In this document: positions 1 through 7,929 of the stretch, in pieces
Position numbering within the stretch: the stretch's first letter is position 1
Layout of the letters: each line of letters opens with the position of its first letter
Notes under the pieces: model-generated
Databases searched by the model: none
What the model saw: the letters and a program-made list of their open reading frames with translations, nothing else
What the model was told of the DNA's origin: nothing
Program-made: the position numbers and the translations under genes
Source: Rhizopus sp. PT2906
Lineage: Eukaryota; Mucoromycota; Mucoromycetes; Mucorales; Rhizopodaceae
Reading direction: 5' to 3'
DNA: 13,035 bases
Assembly (NCBI GenBank): GCA_025529335.1
Contig: JAMYHX010000769.1
Coordinates: 1-13,035, forward strand

Positions 1-355
1 CAGTAATTATAATTCACGCTTAGAATAGTGGCTTACCAGCCATTTGATAGCAAATATAAAGAGTAGATCCTTTATTTGTTTGTATGTTCCTTCTGTCTTT
101 ATCTCAGAATAAAAATGAATAATGGGTACTTCTTTTGTCTTTGTGTCATTTAAACCATTACATAACAGCACTCATTACATATCGAACTATCCCTTCAGGA
201 TGTTCATCAAGAACCTTTGCTCTCACTATAAGGAGTTTTTTCAGTCTCTTGTAGCTCTTTGAACAAGGTGGGCAATTTTTTCTTTAATGAGGTGTATTTG
301 CTTACAACAAAATCCTTTTAAGCTATTTTGTGTATGTAAAAATCATTTATTATAT
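1..355. other. 3' flank of PRE2, no firm gene
   Basis: This AT-rich stretch lies beyond the stop codon of the proteasome beta5 gene. No complete gene is visible. A 42-codon open stretch on the minus strand (158-283, stop at 158-160) has a codon pattern that looks protein-like in its second half, but it has no usable ATG and there is no room upstream for a spliced gene before the PRE2 stop at 356. Otherwise I see only low-complexity AT sequence. Confidence 0.5.
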
Positions 356-1442
356 TTATTGCATGCTCTTTGCATTCTCATCTTGATAATCCCAATGAAG
401 TTGTCCAACATCATGGTTACCATGATATTCCCAACCATTCTCAGTAACATGATATACTATTATTAGGTTAGTAACAAATCAATTACAGACATCAATCACT
501 TACAGTTCACTGAACCACCAGACATGGCATCACGGTGTGTTGCATGATAAATAGATCTTCTACCGAGTTCAAGAGCGTCCTTTACAGATAAGTCAAAGTC
601 ATAACCTGAATCAAGTACACCATAAGCAAATGTAGAACCTGAACCAACAGAGAAAATATCGCCTTTTAATCTTGAGCCATCTGAATCAACATAAAACAAG
701 TTGGGTCCCTATAAAGAAAAAAAAATGAGCTTTAGGTATTAAGTGCATGACCAACTTACAGTTTTATCCCAACCAGTCACCATAGTACCCTATATAAAGC
801 AAAAATCAGTAAACAGAGTACAAGGAAAAACAAAACTTACCATGGAAAGGCCCATTCCCTTATAAGAATAGACCATATTTGCCAACAATTTGGATGCAGC
901 TGCAACCGAGATACGTTCCTTATTTCTTAATTCATGTAAGCGACAACGTCTACCCAACTCACGCTCCCAGTATTGACAGTCAGCTGCACCACCTGCCAAT
1001 GTTCCTAATAGATATGGGTTGATCTCAATCACCTTTTTCACAGTTTGGGAAGCTAGTAGTGATTTTTAGTTCTTGTGCATATTGATTGAGTCCTTGTTAT
1101 TTTACCGATATAGTTTCCCATCGTAGCTCTTGAATCAACAGCGACTACCACACCACCTTGGAACTGGAATGCGAGTGTAGTTGTACCATGTTGAATTTTA
1201 ATCTTGTACTCTGGAGATTCTTCATCGGTCACATTTCTCAAAAAGTCAACAGGCTAATTGCTATTGTTAGTTTCCTCTTTTTGATTGTATAGACATCCAT
1301 TTACATTATGAACAGCTGGGACATCAAAAGTAGGGAAAGCTAATTCTTGAGCAGCATCCCATTTTCCGCATAACTGACCAAGACTCTCTTCTTGTGGTAA
1401 ACTTAATGGTGATGAACTATATCTTGATACAAACTTATGCAT
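356..1442 (-). CDS. PRE2: 20S proteasome subunit beta type-5 (chymotrypsin-like)
   Basis: This is the catalytic beta5 subunit of the 20S proteasome core, the threonine protease that cleaves after hydrophobic residues. Six exons join in frame: 1442-1305, 1253-1106, 1052-841, 789-760, 708-504 and 456-356 (introns 47-53 bp), giving 277 aa. The propeptide ends HG before Thr70, the mature nucleophile Thr1. Mature Asp17 (VAVDSR) and Lys33 (SQTVKK) are present, as are AGGAADCQYWE, NKERISVAAASK and YKGMGLSMGTM. The C-terminal part (VGSGSTFAYGVLDSGYDF, SGGSVNLYHVTENGW) is very close to yeast Pre2. Length fits the family (yeast 287, human 263). Mature positions 22 and 45, usually Ala and Met, are Met and Leu here. 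It is divergent from PRE7 with 167 bp between the ATGs. AATAAA overlaps the stop codon. The assignment is very secure; splice sites are inferred from homology. Confidence 0.96.
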
Positions 1443-1609
1443 GCTTTCTTTAAAGAAATAAAAAAAAAAGTATTAAGTAAAAGATGACGAGTTACTGAAC
1501 ACGCGTCAACTGAAAACTGAGTTTTAATTGTGACCATTGCGTCACTTGATGGCCTATGTATGCCACGCGTTCAAGCGATATTTTCTTTTTTCTTTAGATA
1601 TAAAATACA
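1443..1609. promoter_or_regulatory. Divergent promoter of PRE2 and PRE7
   Basis: These 167 bp separate the start codons of two proteasome beta-subunit genes and must hold both promoters. Seen: ACGCGT at 1501-1506 and again at 1565-1570, and between them an inverted repeat GTGAC-N6-GTCAC at 1530-1545. The inverted repeat is centred at 1537.5, close to the midpoint (1535.5) of the two ACGCGT boxes. The yeast Rpn4 element GGTGGCAAA is not present in either orientation. ACGCGT matches the yeast MCB core, but whether it acts that way here is unknown. Confidence 0.6.
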
Positions 1610-2493
1610 ATGGACTATATGCTTTCGAATCCAATGGAAAATGCTGCTACCTCTGTTCCTGTGCAGCACAGATTTGAGCCCTATGATGATAATGGAGGGT
1701 ACGAAAAAGAAACAATGAAGCTGATGTATTAAATTAGCTAACCCTATTTGTTGTAAAGAACAAGTGTAGCCATTGCAGGAAAGGATTACTGTGTGGTTGC
1801 TGCAGACACTAGACAAAGCACTGGTTACAACATCAACTCTCGATTTGCACCTAAAGCTTATAAACTATCAGAAACTTCAGTTATTGCCATGAATGGTTTT
1901 CATGCCGACGGATTGACCTTGAAGAAAGTGCTCGATCAGAGACTCAAGGTACACACACATTTATATATCATACTGTTCTTGTATATCTAATATAATATAT
2001 TTATTAGTGGTATAAATTCTCTCATGATAAAGATATGTCATGTACTGCCTTGGCTCAAATGCTATCAATCACATTGTATCAAAGAAGATTCTTCCCTTAT
2101 TACAGTTTTTGTGTTTTGGGTGGTGTTGATGACGAAGGAAAGGGTGCAGTATATTGTTATGATGCTATTGGATCTTATGAACGAGAGAAATGTCGTGCAA
2201 GTGGTTCAGCAGCAGCATTGATTCAACCTTTCTTGGATAACCAGGTAAAGCTAATTTATATCGGCGTATGGTTCTAAGACTAACAAAAGACGCGTTGTGT
2301 ATAGGTCTCAAAGAAGAATATGCAAAATGTACAATACCAAGATGTGGAATTGGAAGAGGCAATTAAGATTGTAAAGGACGCATTTACATCTGCTACTGAA
2401 CGAGATATTTACACTGGTGATAACCTTCAAATCTTTATTATTCGTAAAGATCATCCTGTAGAGGTTCAAACTTATCCTTTAAAGAAAGATTAA
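1610..2493 (+). CDS. PRE7: 20S proteasome subunit beta type-1 (beta6)
   Basis: This encodes the non-catalytic beta6 subunit of the 20S core, a structural member of the two beta rings. Four exons join in frame: 1610-1698, 1759-1948, 2008-2244 and 2305-2493 (introns 59-60 bp), giving 234 aa. Family landmarks in order are HRFEPYDDNGGT, VVAADTRQSTGYNI, YKLSETSVIAMNGFHADGL, a segment around RRFFPYYSFCVLGGVDDEGK, GSYEREKCRASGSAA, PFLDNQVSKKNMQNV and SATERDIYTGDNLQI. These follow human PSMB1 almost position by position. The first-intron acceptor at 1757-1758 was chosen over a later AG because it restores GGTSVAIAG. A poly(A) signal AATAAA lies at 2497-2502. The stop is 39 bp from the stop of the convergent snurportin gene. 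Confidence 0.95.
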
Positions 2494-2496
2494 AGC

Positions 2497-2502
2497 AATA
2501 AA
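2497..2502 (+). terminator. Poly(A) signal AATAAA of PRE7
   Basis: A canonical AATAAA begins four bases after the PRE7 stop codon. Cleavage 10-30 nt downstream, the usual distance, would place the PRE7 mRNA end within or next to the last codons of the convergent snurportin gene (stop at 2533-2535). Confidence 0.6.
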
Positions 2503-2532
2503 AGAGAGAGGGGTATTTGATTGTATATCTGT

Positions 2533-3709
2533 TTAATGTTGTAAGAGCAATGTTGACACTTTATCTCGAGGTACCCAGCAAACTAAAGGTGTACTTCCTC
2601 CAATATAATGGGCCTGCTTATGGTAGAATAATAATCCATCAATATCATAAGTATATCCTTGATTCTGACTCAGGTAATCTTCGGGGTTGTTTGCTATGGA
2701 TGTCAATTCTGTAGTTGGTATGCCTTGAAGAGGAACAAACTTGTAAAATCTGTTTTCACCATTTGGTGCATCGAACTCATTGGATGCAAACTTTGTATGC
2801 AGCCAGAAATGCCTAAAGCTTGTATCACAATCAGCTACTGAATATCCTTTCCAGCACATTATATCCAGTACGTAAAATGTCCAATGCACAGCATCATAAA
2901 CACAGTCTAGTATACAGTATTCTGATCCATGGTAGTGTCTAGAGAAATGTATATATATATATATATATATCAGATACGCCCTGTTTATTATTATCATTAT
3001 TACTGTTATTATTACCTGGAACCATTTGGTAAGGTGGACTGAAATCGACCAAGTATTTTTCCGCCTCTTGATCTAGAGATTGTTTGGCCATTACCAGACA
3101 TAACAAAGCATCTTTTTCCTTTTGGACAAATGATCGTGATCCATTCTTGTGCGAAATCGCTTGGTATAGATTCAAGGTATTCAGCATACATGATTTGATT
3201 TCTATATGCATAAATTATTTTGTCTTTCTCTTTCTTTCTTTCTCTCTTACGCATAAATATTGGCTTTCTTTTTATTCTTTTTTGGATTTTGTGGGTTATT
3301 CTTGATCATCTTACATACTTCTTCCATATCTTCGTCACTATCATCACGTCTTCTTTTCAATGAACTATTAGACTCTTCTTCTTCTTCTTCTTCTTCGTCG
3401 TCGTCGCCGCTCTTTGCAAGTAGATCCAGATTCCTTAAGCTTGCGACAATATCATTGCGTTGCTATATATATAAAGTTATTTATTGAATATAAAACAAAA
3501 AAGTGGCCTACTCTCTTTTGAAGTTCCAAAGCTTGTAATCTTCTCTTTTCTTGTATTTCAGAACGAGTAGCAAAAGGTGATTTCATGCTTTGATAAGCAG
3601 AGAATCTACTCTTGTTGTCACATTCTTCATTTACAGGATCATTGCTTGATTCAGTGCATGTCGTGTTTTCTTTAGGATCTTTAAAAACGAATTCCTTAAA
3701 GTCGGACAT
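2533..3709 (-). CDS. SNUPN: Snurportin-1, m3G-cap snRNP import adaptor
   Basis: Snurportin-1 binds the trimethylguanosine cap of U snRNPs and carries them into the nucleus with importin beta. Four exons join in frame: 3709-3512, 3462-3251, 3201-3016 and 2938-2533 (introns 49, 49, 77 bp), giving 333 aa (human 360). Residues about 33-75 form the importin-beta-binding region (RFSAYQSMKS, then RRLQALELQKRQRND). An acidic low-complexity stretch (8 Glu) and KRRRDDSDED follow. The cap-binding domain is clear: IYANQIMYAEY, SIPSDFAQEWITIICPKGKR, CILDCVYDAV, FYVLDIMCWKGY, DIDGLLFYHKQAHYIGGSTP and a final LVCW. Human Trp276 aligns with Trp320; human Trp107 aligns with Tyr145. Intron 3 holds (TA)n and TTA repeats. 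Budding yeast has no snurportin. It diverges from ELF1 across 314 bp. Confidence 0.93.
2950..2970. repeat. (TA)n microsatellite in snurportin intron 3
   Basis: An uninterrupted run of about ten TA units lies near the acceptor end of the 77-bp third intron. On the plus strand it is followed by TTA/ATT-type triplet repeats (2986-3013). The repeats make this the longest intron in the gene, and length changes here would not alter the protein. Confidence 0.9.
3378..3397. repeat. (CTT)n tract coding for polyglutamate in snurportin
   Basis: A CTT triplet repeat on the plus strand reads as consecutive GAA/GAG codons on the coding minus strand. It forms the acidic linker between the importin-beta-binding region and the cap-binding domain. 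Human snurportin also has an acidic linker here, so acidity is conserved although the repeat is not. Confidence 0.85.
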
Positions 3710-4023
3710 GAGCAAACAGAAGAAAAAGAAAAAGGTACAAAGGATATATATAAACATGACGCGTAAAAGTATGAGTATATTTATCTGCTTTAAAGTACCG
3801 AATTGATGTTGTGTATTTACACACAAAAAAAGGAAGATATTCTTGATATTAAAGAGAAGGAGAATTGACACGTCTCTTTCTTTTTCTCTTGTTCTTTCTC
3901 TCTTTCTCTCTTGAACTATACAGTGTTCACTAATGATGCACTGAGTTTGAATTATTTCTTAGCTCACTTTAGTACTCTTTTTTTTTTCTCTTTTTTTTTT
4001 TTTCTTTCTTTGGAGTATATTTC
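3710..4023. promoter_or_regulatory. Divergent promoter region, snurportin / ELF1
   Basis: This 314-bp stretch separates two divergent start codons and contains no gene. It has an ACGCGT at 3759-3764, 50 bp upstream of the snurportin ATG, and two long pyrimidine tracts (about 3872-3912 and 3971-4012) ahead of the ELF1 ATG. Pyrimidine tracts just before start codons are common in fungal promoters and 5' leaders. No clear TATA box for ELF1 is seen. Confidence 0.5.
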
Positions 4024-4521
4024 ATGGTAAATATTTCAACATATTTCATAGATATTTTTAATATTAAAGAAGGAGAGATAGGGAAAAAGAAAGACAAAGA
4101 GAAAGCCTCAAAAAAAACTCAAGGCAAAGTTAGACACAACCTTCAACTGCCTATTTTGTAACCACGAAAATAGTGTTGACTGTAAAATGTAAATGTCACT
4201 TTAATGTATATGAAAGGGAGGGGGATAATTGACAACTTATTATATAGTGATCATGCAAACAAGTTGGGTCATCTCAACTGTAAAGTATGCGCAGTTAATT
4301 GGCAGTGTCCGATCACTTGTAAGTGAATTATTCTAAACATATTATACACATCTAAGAATATTTCAACATGAATAGATCTGGATGAACCAGTAGACGTTTA
4401 TTCTGCGTGGATTGACGCATGTGAAGATGTGAATCAACGAAAGCGACTTGAAAGATCAAGAAATGGTAGAGAAGAAGTGCGATCTCCACCCCCGACTTCT
4501 TATGATGATGATGACGACTAA
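4024..4521 (+). CDS. ELF1: Transcription elongation factor 1 (Elf1/ELOF1)
   Basis: Elf1/ELOF1 is a small zinc protein that travels with RNA polymerase II and helps elongation through chromatin and transcription-coupled repair. Four exons join in frame: 4024-4026 (only the ATG), 4082-4188, 4248-4318 and 4376-4521 (introns 55, 59, 57 bp), giving 108 aa. The basic start MGKRKTKRKPQKK matches the family's MGRRKSKRKPPPKK. Zinc ligands are C24-x2-C27 (CLFCNHENS) and C48-x2-C51 (CKVC). The hallmark PITYLDEPVDVYSAWIDACE is almost identical to human ELOF1. A charged tail ending in five Asp extends beyond human (83 aa), as in yeast Elf1. No single exon is long, so simple ORF scans miss this gene. The ATG|GTAAAT first intron is supported because its acceptor restores the conserved N-terminus. 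Confidence 0.93.
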
Positions 4522-4697
4522 TAACTGTGGTCATTTTTAACATATAAAAAAGAAAAGGAAATAATAAAAATACGTTGTATATAAATATATGCATGTACAT
4601 ATATTGAGAAGGGAAGCACATATCAGTGGATCTAATCTAGTCATATAATGTTCTCCTCCCCTTCCTTTCCTCTTCCCTTCTTCCGAAATGGATATTT
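4522..4697. other. Convergent intergenic spacer ELF1 / DnaJ
   Basis: This 176-bp space between two convergent stop codons holds the 3' ends of both mRNAs. AATAAA-like sequence occurs at about 4559-4568 for ELF1. A pyrimidine tract lies at 4649-4683. No gene is seen. Confidence 0.5.
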
Positions 4698-6207
4698 TTA
4701 TTGCTGAGCACAACGAATACCACCTTGGTCTTGATCTTCGTCTTCGCTATCATCTTCATCATATGCGTTACGAGACTGTGTTGATGCACCAAAGCTCTCC
4801 ATGCTAGCATTCATAAGGTGACATTCATCAACAATGTCATGCTTTATTGATGTGGCTTCTCTCCTGGGTAAGATGGTTTCTAGCTGCTTCAGTTGCTCGA
4901 TCGCAGCAAAGTGATCATTGGGGAATTCGACATCAAATTCAACATATAAATCACCACGGTTCTCGGGACGCTTGTATGTTGGCATACCTTCATTGGGTAT
5001 ACGTTTCACAGTACCAGGCTTGATGACATATCCAGGTTCATGTTTTACTTGAATACCACGTCCATCAAGATGTGTAACAATAACCTTGTCAAAACCGCAG
5101 AGTGCTTCTGTCAATGAAATCTTTACTTTGCATAACAGATCTGTGCCTTTACGTTCAAAGACTGCATGTTCTTTTTGATCCAATACAAGGATGACATCAC
5201 CAGGCTCGATTCCAGGCTAAAGAATCATTAAGTATACGCATACAATTATATATAATAGCCATACCTCTTGATCGCCTTCTCCCTTTTGAACAATCTTTTG
5301 TCCATGAGTCATACCCTTTTCAATATAGATATCAAGGAATTTCTTTTCTACAGTCACTTTCTTGCCCTTGCACCTCTTACATCTATCCTTGGCTATTTCT
5401 CCTGTACGTCCACAGTCGTCACAAGGAATCTGCATCTGTTGAAGCATGCCCATACCCACTTGACGCATAGCTACCTTAAAGCCTCGTCCATTACAGGTAA
5501 CACACTTCTTGGTAGCACCCGTCTTACCGCCCTTACTATTTACACGCACATATATTAGTATTCCTCTTTTTTTCATCATTTTTCTTACCCATCACAGTTT
5601 GAACAAATAACATTCTTTTCGAGTGCAAGTTTTGTGTGTTTACCCAAATAAAGATCTTCAAGAGTAACAGAGAGAGGATATTTCATACTTTCACCCTTTC
5701 TAGGACGACGAGGTCCACCATGAAAGTCTCCACCAAAACCTCCTCCGAAACCAAAATCACCACCTCCACCAAAGAGATTAGCAAAGAGTTCATCAGCAGA
5801 CATACCAAATCCACCACCTGAACCACCAGGTCCTTCTTCTCCGTATTGATCGTACGCAGCACGGGCTTGTGGATCAGACAAGATTTCATAAGCATGCGAG
5901 ATTTCTTTAAACTATATACATATATGTGTCAAAAATATAATAAGGAAAAAGAGAGATATATTTACTCTTTCGCCTTCTTCAGGGTTTTTATCAGGGTGAT
6001 ACTTCATTGCCTATTATTTATCAAATCATTAGCCTTTATATTCATTTTATTATTAAAGGGTTCGCACCAGTTTTCTATAAGCCTAATGAAGTGTCAACCA
6101 GAGATTGAAAGCAAGGGTCATTTATATATTTTTACTTTTTTGATTTCATGCTCTGTAGCATCTGTTTCTACTTCTAGAATCTCATAATATCTTGTTTCTG
6201 CGACCAT
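4698..6207 (-). CDS. YDJ1: Class A DnaJ/Hsp40 co-chaperone, Ydj1/DNAJA-like
   Basis: This is a cytosolic type I Hsp40 that delivers clients to Hsp70 and stimulates its ATPase. Six exons join in frame: 6207-6136, 6082-6068 (15 nt), 6010-5966, 5911-5589, 5535-5265 and 5216-4698 (introns 48-57 bp), giving 414 aa (yeast Ydj1 409). The J domain spans about 5-69 with HPD at 34-36. A Gly/Phe-rich linker follows (GGGGDFGFGGGFGGDF). Four zinc-binding CxxC pairs are C147/C150, C163/C166, C190/C193 and C204/C207. The third repeat reads CDDCGRTG, so the usual glycine of CxxCxGxG is Arg. The substrate-binding domain ends in ILPRREA. The C-terminus is CAQQ, a CaaX box like Ydj1 CASQ, predicting farnesylation and membrane association. 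AATAAA overlaps the stop. Only 97 bp separate its ATG from the stop of CHM7. Confidence 0.95.
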
Positions 6208-6304
6208 AATGTGTGTCTATTATTAAAGAGAGAGAAAAAGAAAGACAGAAAAAAGAAAAGGGAAACAAAGACTACTTTTTTTATTGGACAACAAAAATTT
6301 TAAG
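6208..6304 (-). promoter_or_regulatory. Short promoter region of the DnaJ gene
   Basis: Ninety-seven bases lie between the stop of CHM7 and the ATG of the DnaJ gene, both on the minus strand, so the DnaJ promoter is compact or reaches into CHM7. On the coding strand it is rich in TTTCTTTCTCTCTC-type pyrimidines. I looked for alternating nTTCnnGAAn heat-shock units and found none clear. Confidence 0.4.
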
Positions 6305-7776
6305 CTAGTTTAAAACAGCCTCCTTCTGCTTTTTGTGGTCACTACTGACAAACATTTGATTGAGTCTTGCCAATTCTGATTGAATGTTATTATTATTGTT
6401 ATCTATCACAGCATTGACTTCCTTGTTCTCCTTTGCTTCAACTACTGGCTCTTCTTTTTCTATTAATTGAGCCAATTCTGCTTCTATTTCTTGATCATTA
6501 TAAGGTATTGTATCATTCATTCCAGACTGCATTGCCTCTTCTATCTCATTTTGATCCTGAAGTGAATTGGATACTTTCTCCATTACATCATTAATAGTCT
6601 CAATGCTCAATCCATCTTGTCCCAACAGATCTCGTAGTGTATCTGCTCCCACATTAAATGCCTGTACGACTTGAAGGTCATCATGCGATGTTTCGATCTT
6701 CATGAGGATATTATCCATAGTTTCCATTGATTTGACTCGCTTCTCTAATACCTGTTGAAATCCTTTTCGTTTCCTTATGTAATAGAGTGATTTGGCTTTA
6801 TGTCCTTTCTTGTGCTCTTCTACAGATAGGCGCTCAAATTCTTCAATCTTTTTTTGTAATTCGTCTATTTGAATTGATAATGCATGACATGTTGTCTGTA
6901 TGCTAATCATTGCTTCATCATGCTTTGTTATATCTGCTATTTCTCCTTGTCGAGAAGGGAATTTAATCACCTGTGTGTTGTTTATCATTAATACAAAAAT
7001 TATCATAAATGTATGTTATATTTACCTGATAGGTTGTTCCGTAACCTTTGACATTTTCTCCTACTGCAATACCATAGTGAATATGGAGGTATCGTAAGAT
7101 GAGCATGATGTCATCTTCTGTCAAATCGATCTCATTCACAAAATGATGGGCATATTTGTGTTTAAATGCTGATAGAGTGAAAAGATGATCCGTAGTTCGT
7201 TTCATAGGTATCTCAAAGTGTTCTGATATAATATGCTTTGCAATCAATTCAATCGTTGGCATAATCACATAAATGTGGTCTTCGCCACTAGAATGCCAGT
7301 ATCGAGAAGGGGATAACCTGTGATAGAACCATTCGGCCCAAGTCGCTTTGAAGGTATACGTCTGAATAAACTTGTCTATGGTCATCAAATCTCCCTTTTT
7401 TTCCATATGTTCCTAAGTACTATCAATACTCTCAATCTTTTTTTTTCTTATTCTTATTCTTGTGTTTCTCTCTTACAAGTACACAGTCCAAAGCAAGCGG
7501 TTTTCCTTTGAGTGGTCTTCGAAAGTCTTCAGCTATTGTGTGTTTGTTGATAGCAGTAGCATATTTTGGTGTTCTTAAATATCCTTGTTGATTGCAATCC
7601 AAAACAATCGCCCTCCAAAACTCAACATTAGCCTCAAAAGCATAAGGGTTGACCGCGTGAGACTTGGAAAAGTCTGAATAAAGAGAATTTAGACGCATGG
7701 AAGTTTGGTCCTCAGCGAATTCAACATAATTAGAAGCTAAATATGATTTCAGCTTTGAATGTTTCTTTGTTGCCAT
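6305..7776 (-). CDS. CHM7: ESCRT-III-like protein CHMP7/Chm7
   Basis: CHMP7/Chm7 starts ESCRT-III assembly at the nuclear envelope, with LEM-domain proteins, to seal holes and check nuclear pores. Three exons join in frame: 7776-7477, 7412-7026 and 6970-6305 (introns 64, 55 bp), giving 450 aa (human 453). The N-terminal half (about 1-230) has the CHMP7-type start RLNSLYSDFSKSHAVN, FWRAIVLD and helical winged-helix-like sequence. The junction KGYGTTYQVIKFP matches human EKIVKFA. From about 235 to 390 is a charged, coiled Snf7 domain (IQIDELQKKIEEFE, HKAKSLYYIRKRKG, LEKRVKSMETMDNILMKIE, QVVQAFNVGADTLRDL). Two leucine-rich C-terminal stretches (IEAELAQLIEKEE, SELARLNQMF) resemble MIM motifs. It sits in tandem between MCA1 and the DnaJ gene. 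Family assignment is strong; the exact first exon is less constrained. Confidence 0.88.
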
Positions 7777-7929
7777 CGTCTGTATTTGTCTTTTAAAAAA
7801 GAAAAAGATAGGCTGGACTTGAAGTTGTCCCTCTCTTCTTATAAGTGTGAATCACAAAGCGCTATTGGATAATTTAACTGTATGCATCTATGTCTTAACT
7901 ATGGTGTCTTCAAACTCTTTATTATACGG
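7777..7929 (-). promoter_or_regulatory. Promoter region of CHM7
   Basis: These 153 bases lie between the metacaspase stop and the CHM7 ATG. On the coding strand there is a CCAAT pentamer at 7864-7868, about 90 bp upstream of the ATG, a typical distance for a CCAAT box. This is a single short match and only suggestive. Confidence 0.35.

Noticed and set aside
2290..2295. ACGCGT inside PRE7 intron 3 as a regulatory box
   Set aside because: It lies within a short intron near the 3' end of the gene; one intronic copy fits chance.
3452..3871. Upstream extension of the snurportin reading frame beyond the ATG at 3709
   Set aside because: The extra 54 residues are hydrophobic, low-complexity translation of promoter sequence and have no counterpart in the family; Met at 3709 gives the expected N-terminus.
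5683..5895. ORF of 70 codons in another frame of the DnaJ Gly/Phe region
   Set aside because: Shadow of the real DnaJ exon 5911-5589.
6208..6304. Heat-shock elements upstream of the DnaJ gene
   Set aside because: Only purine- or pyrimidine-rich runs are present, without the alternating inverted GAA/TTC units required.
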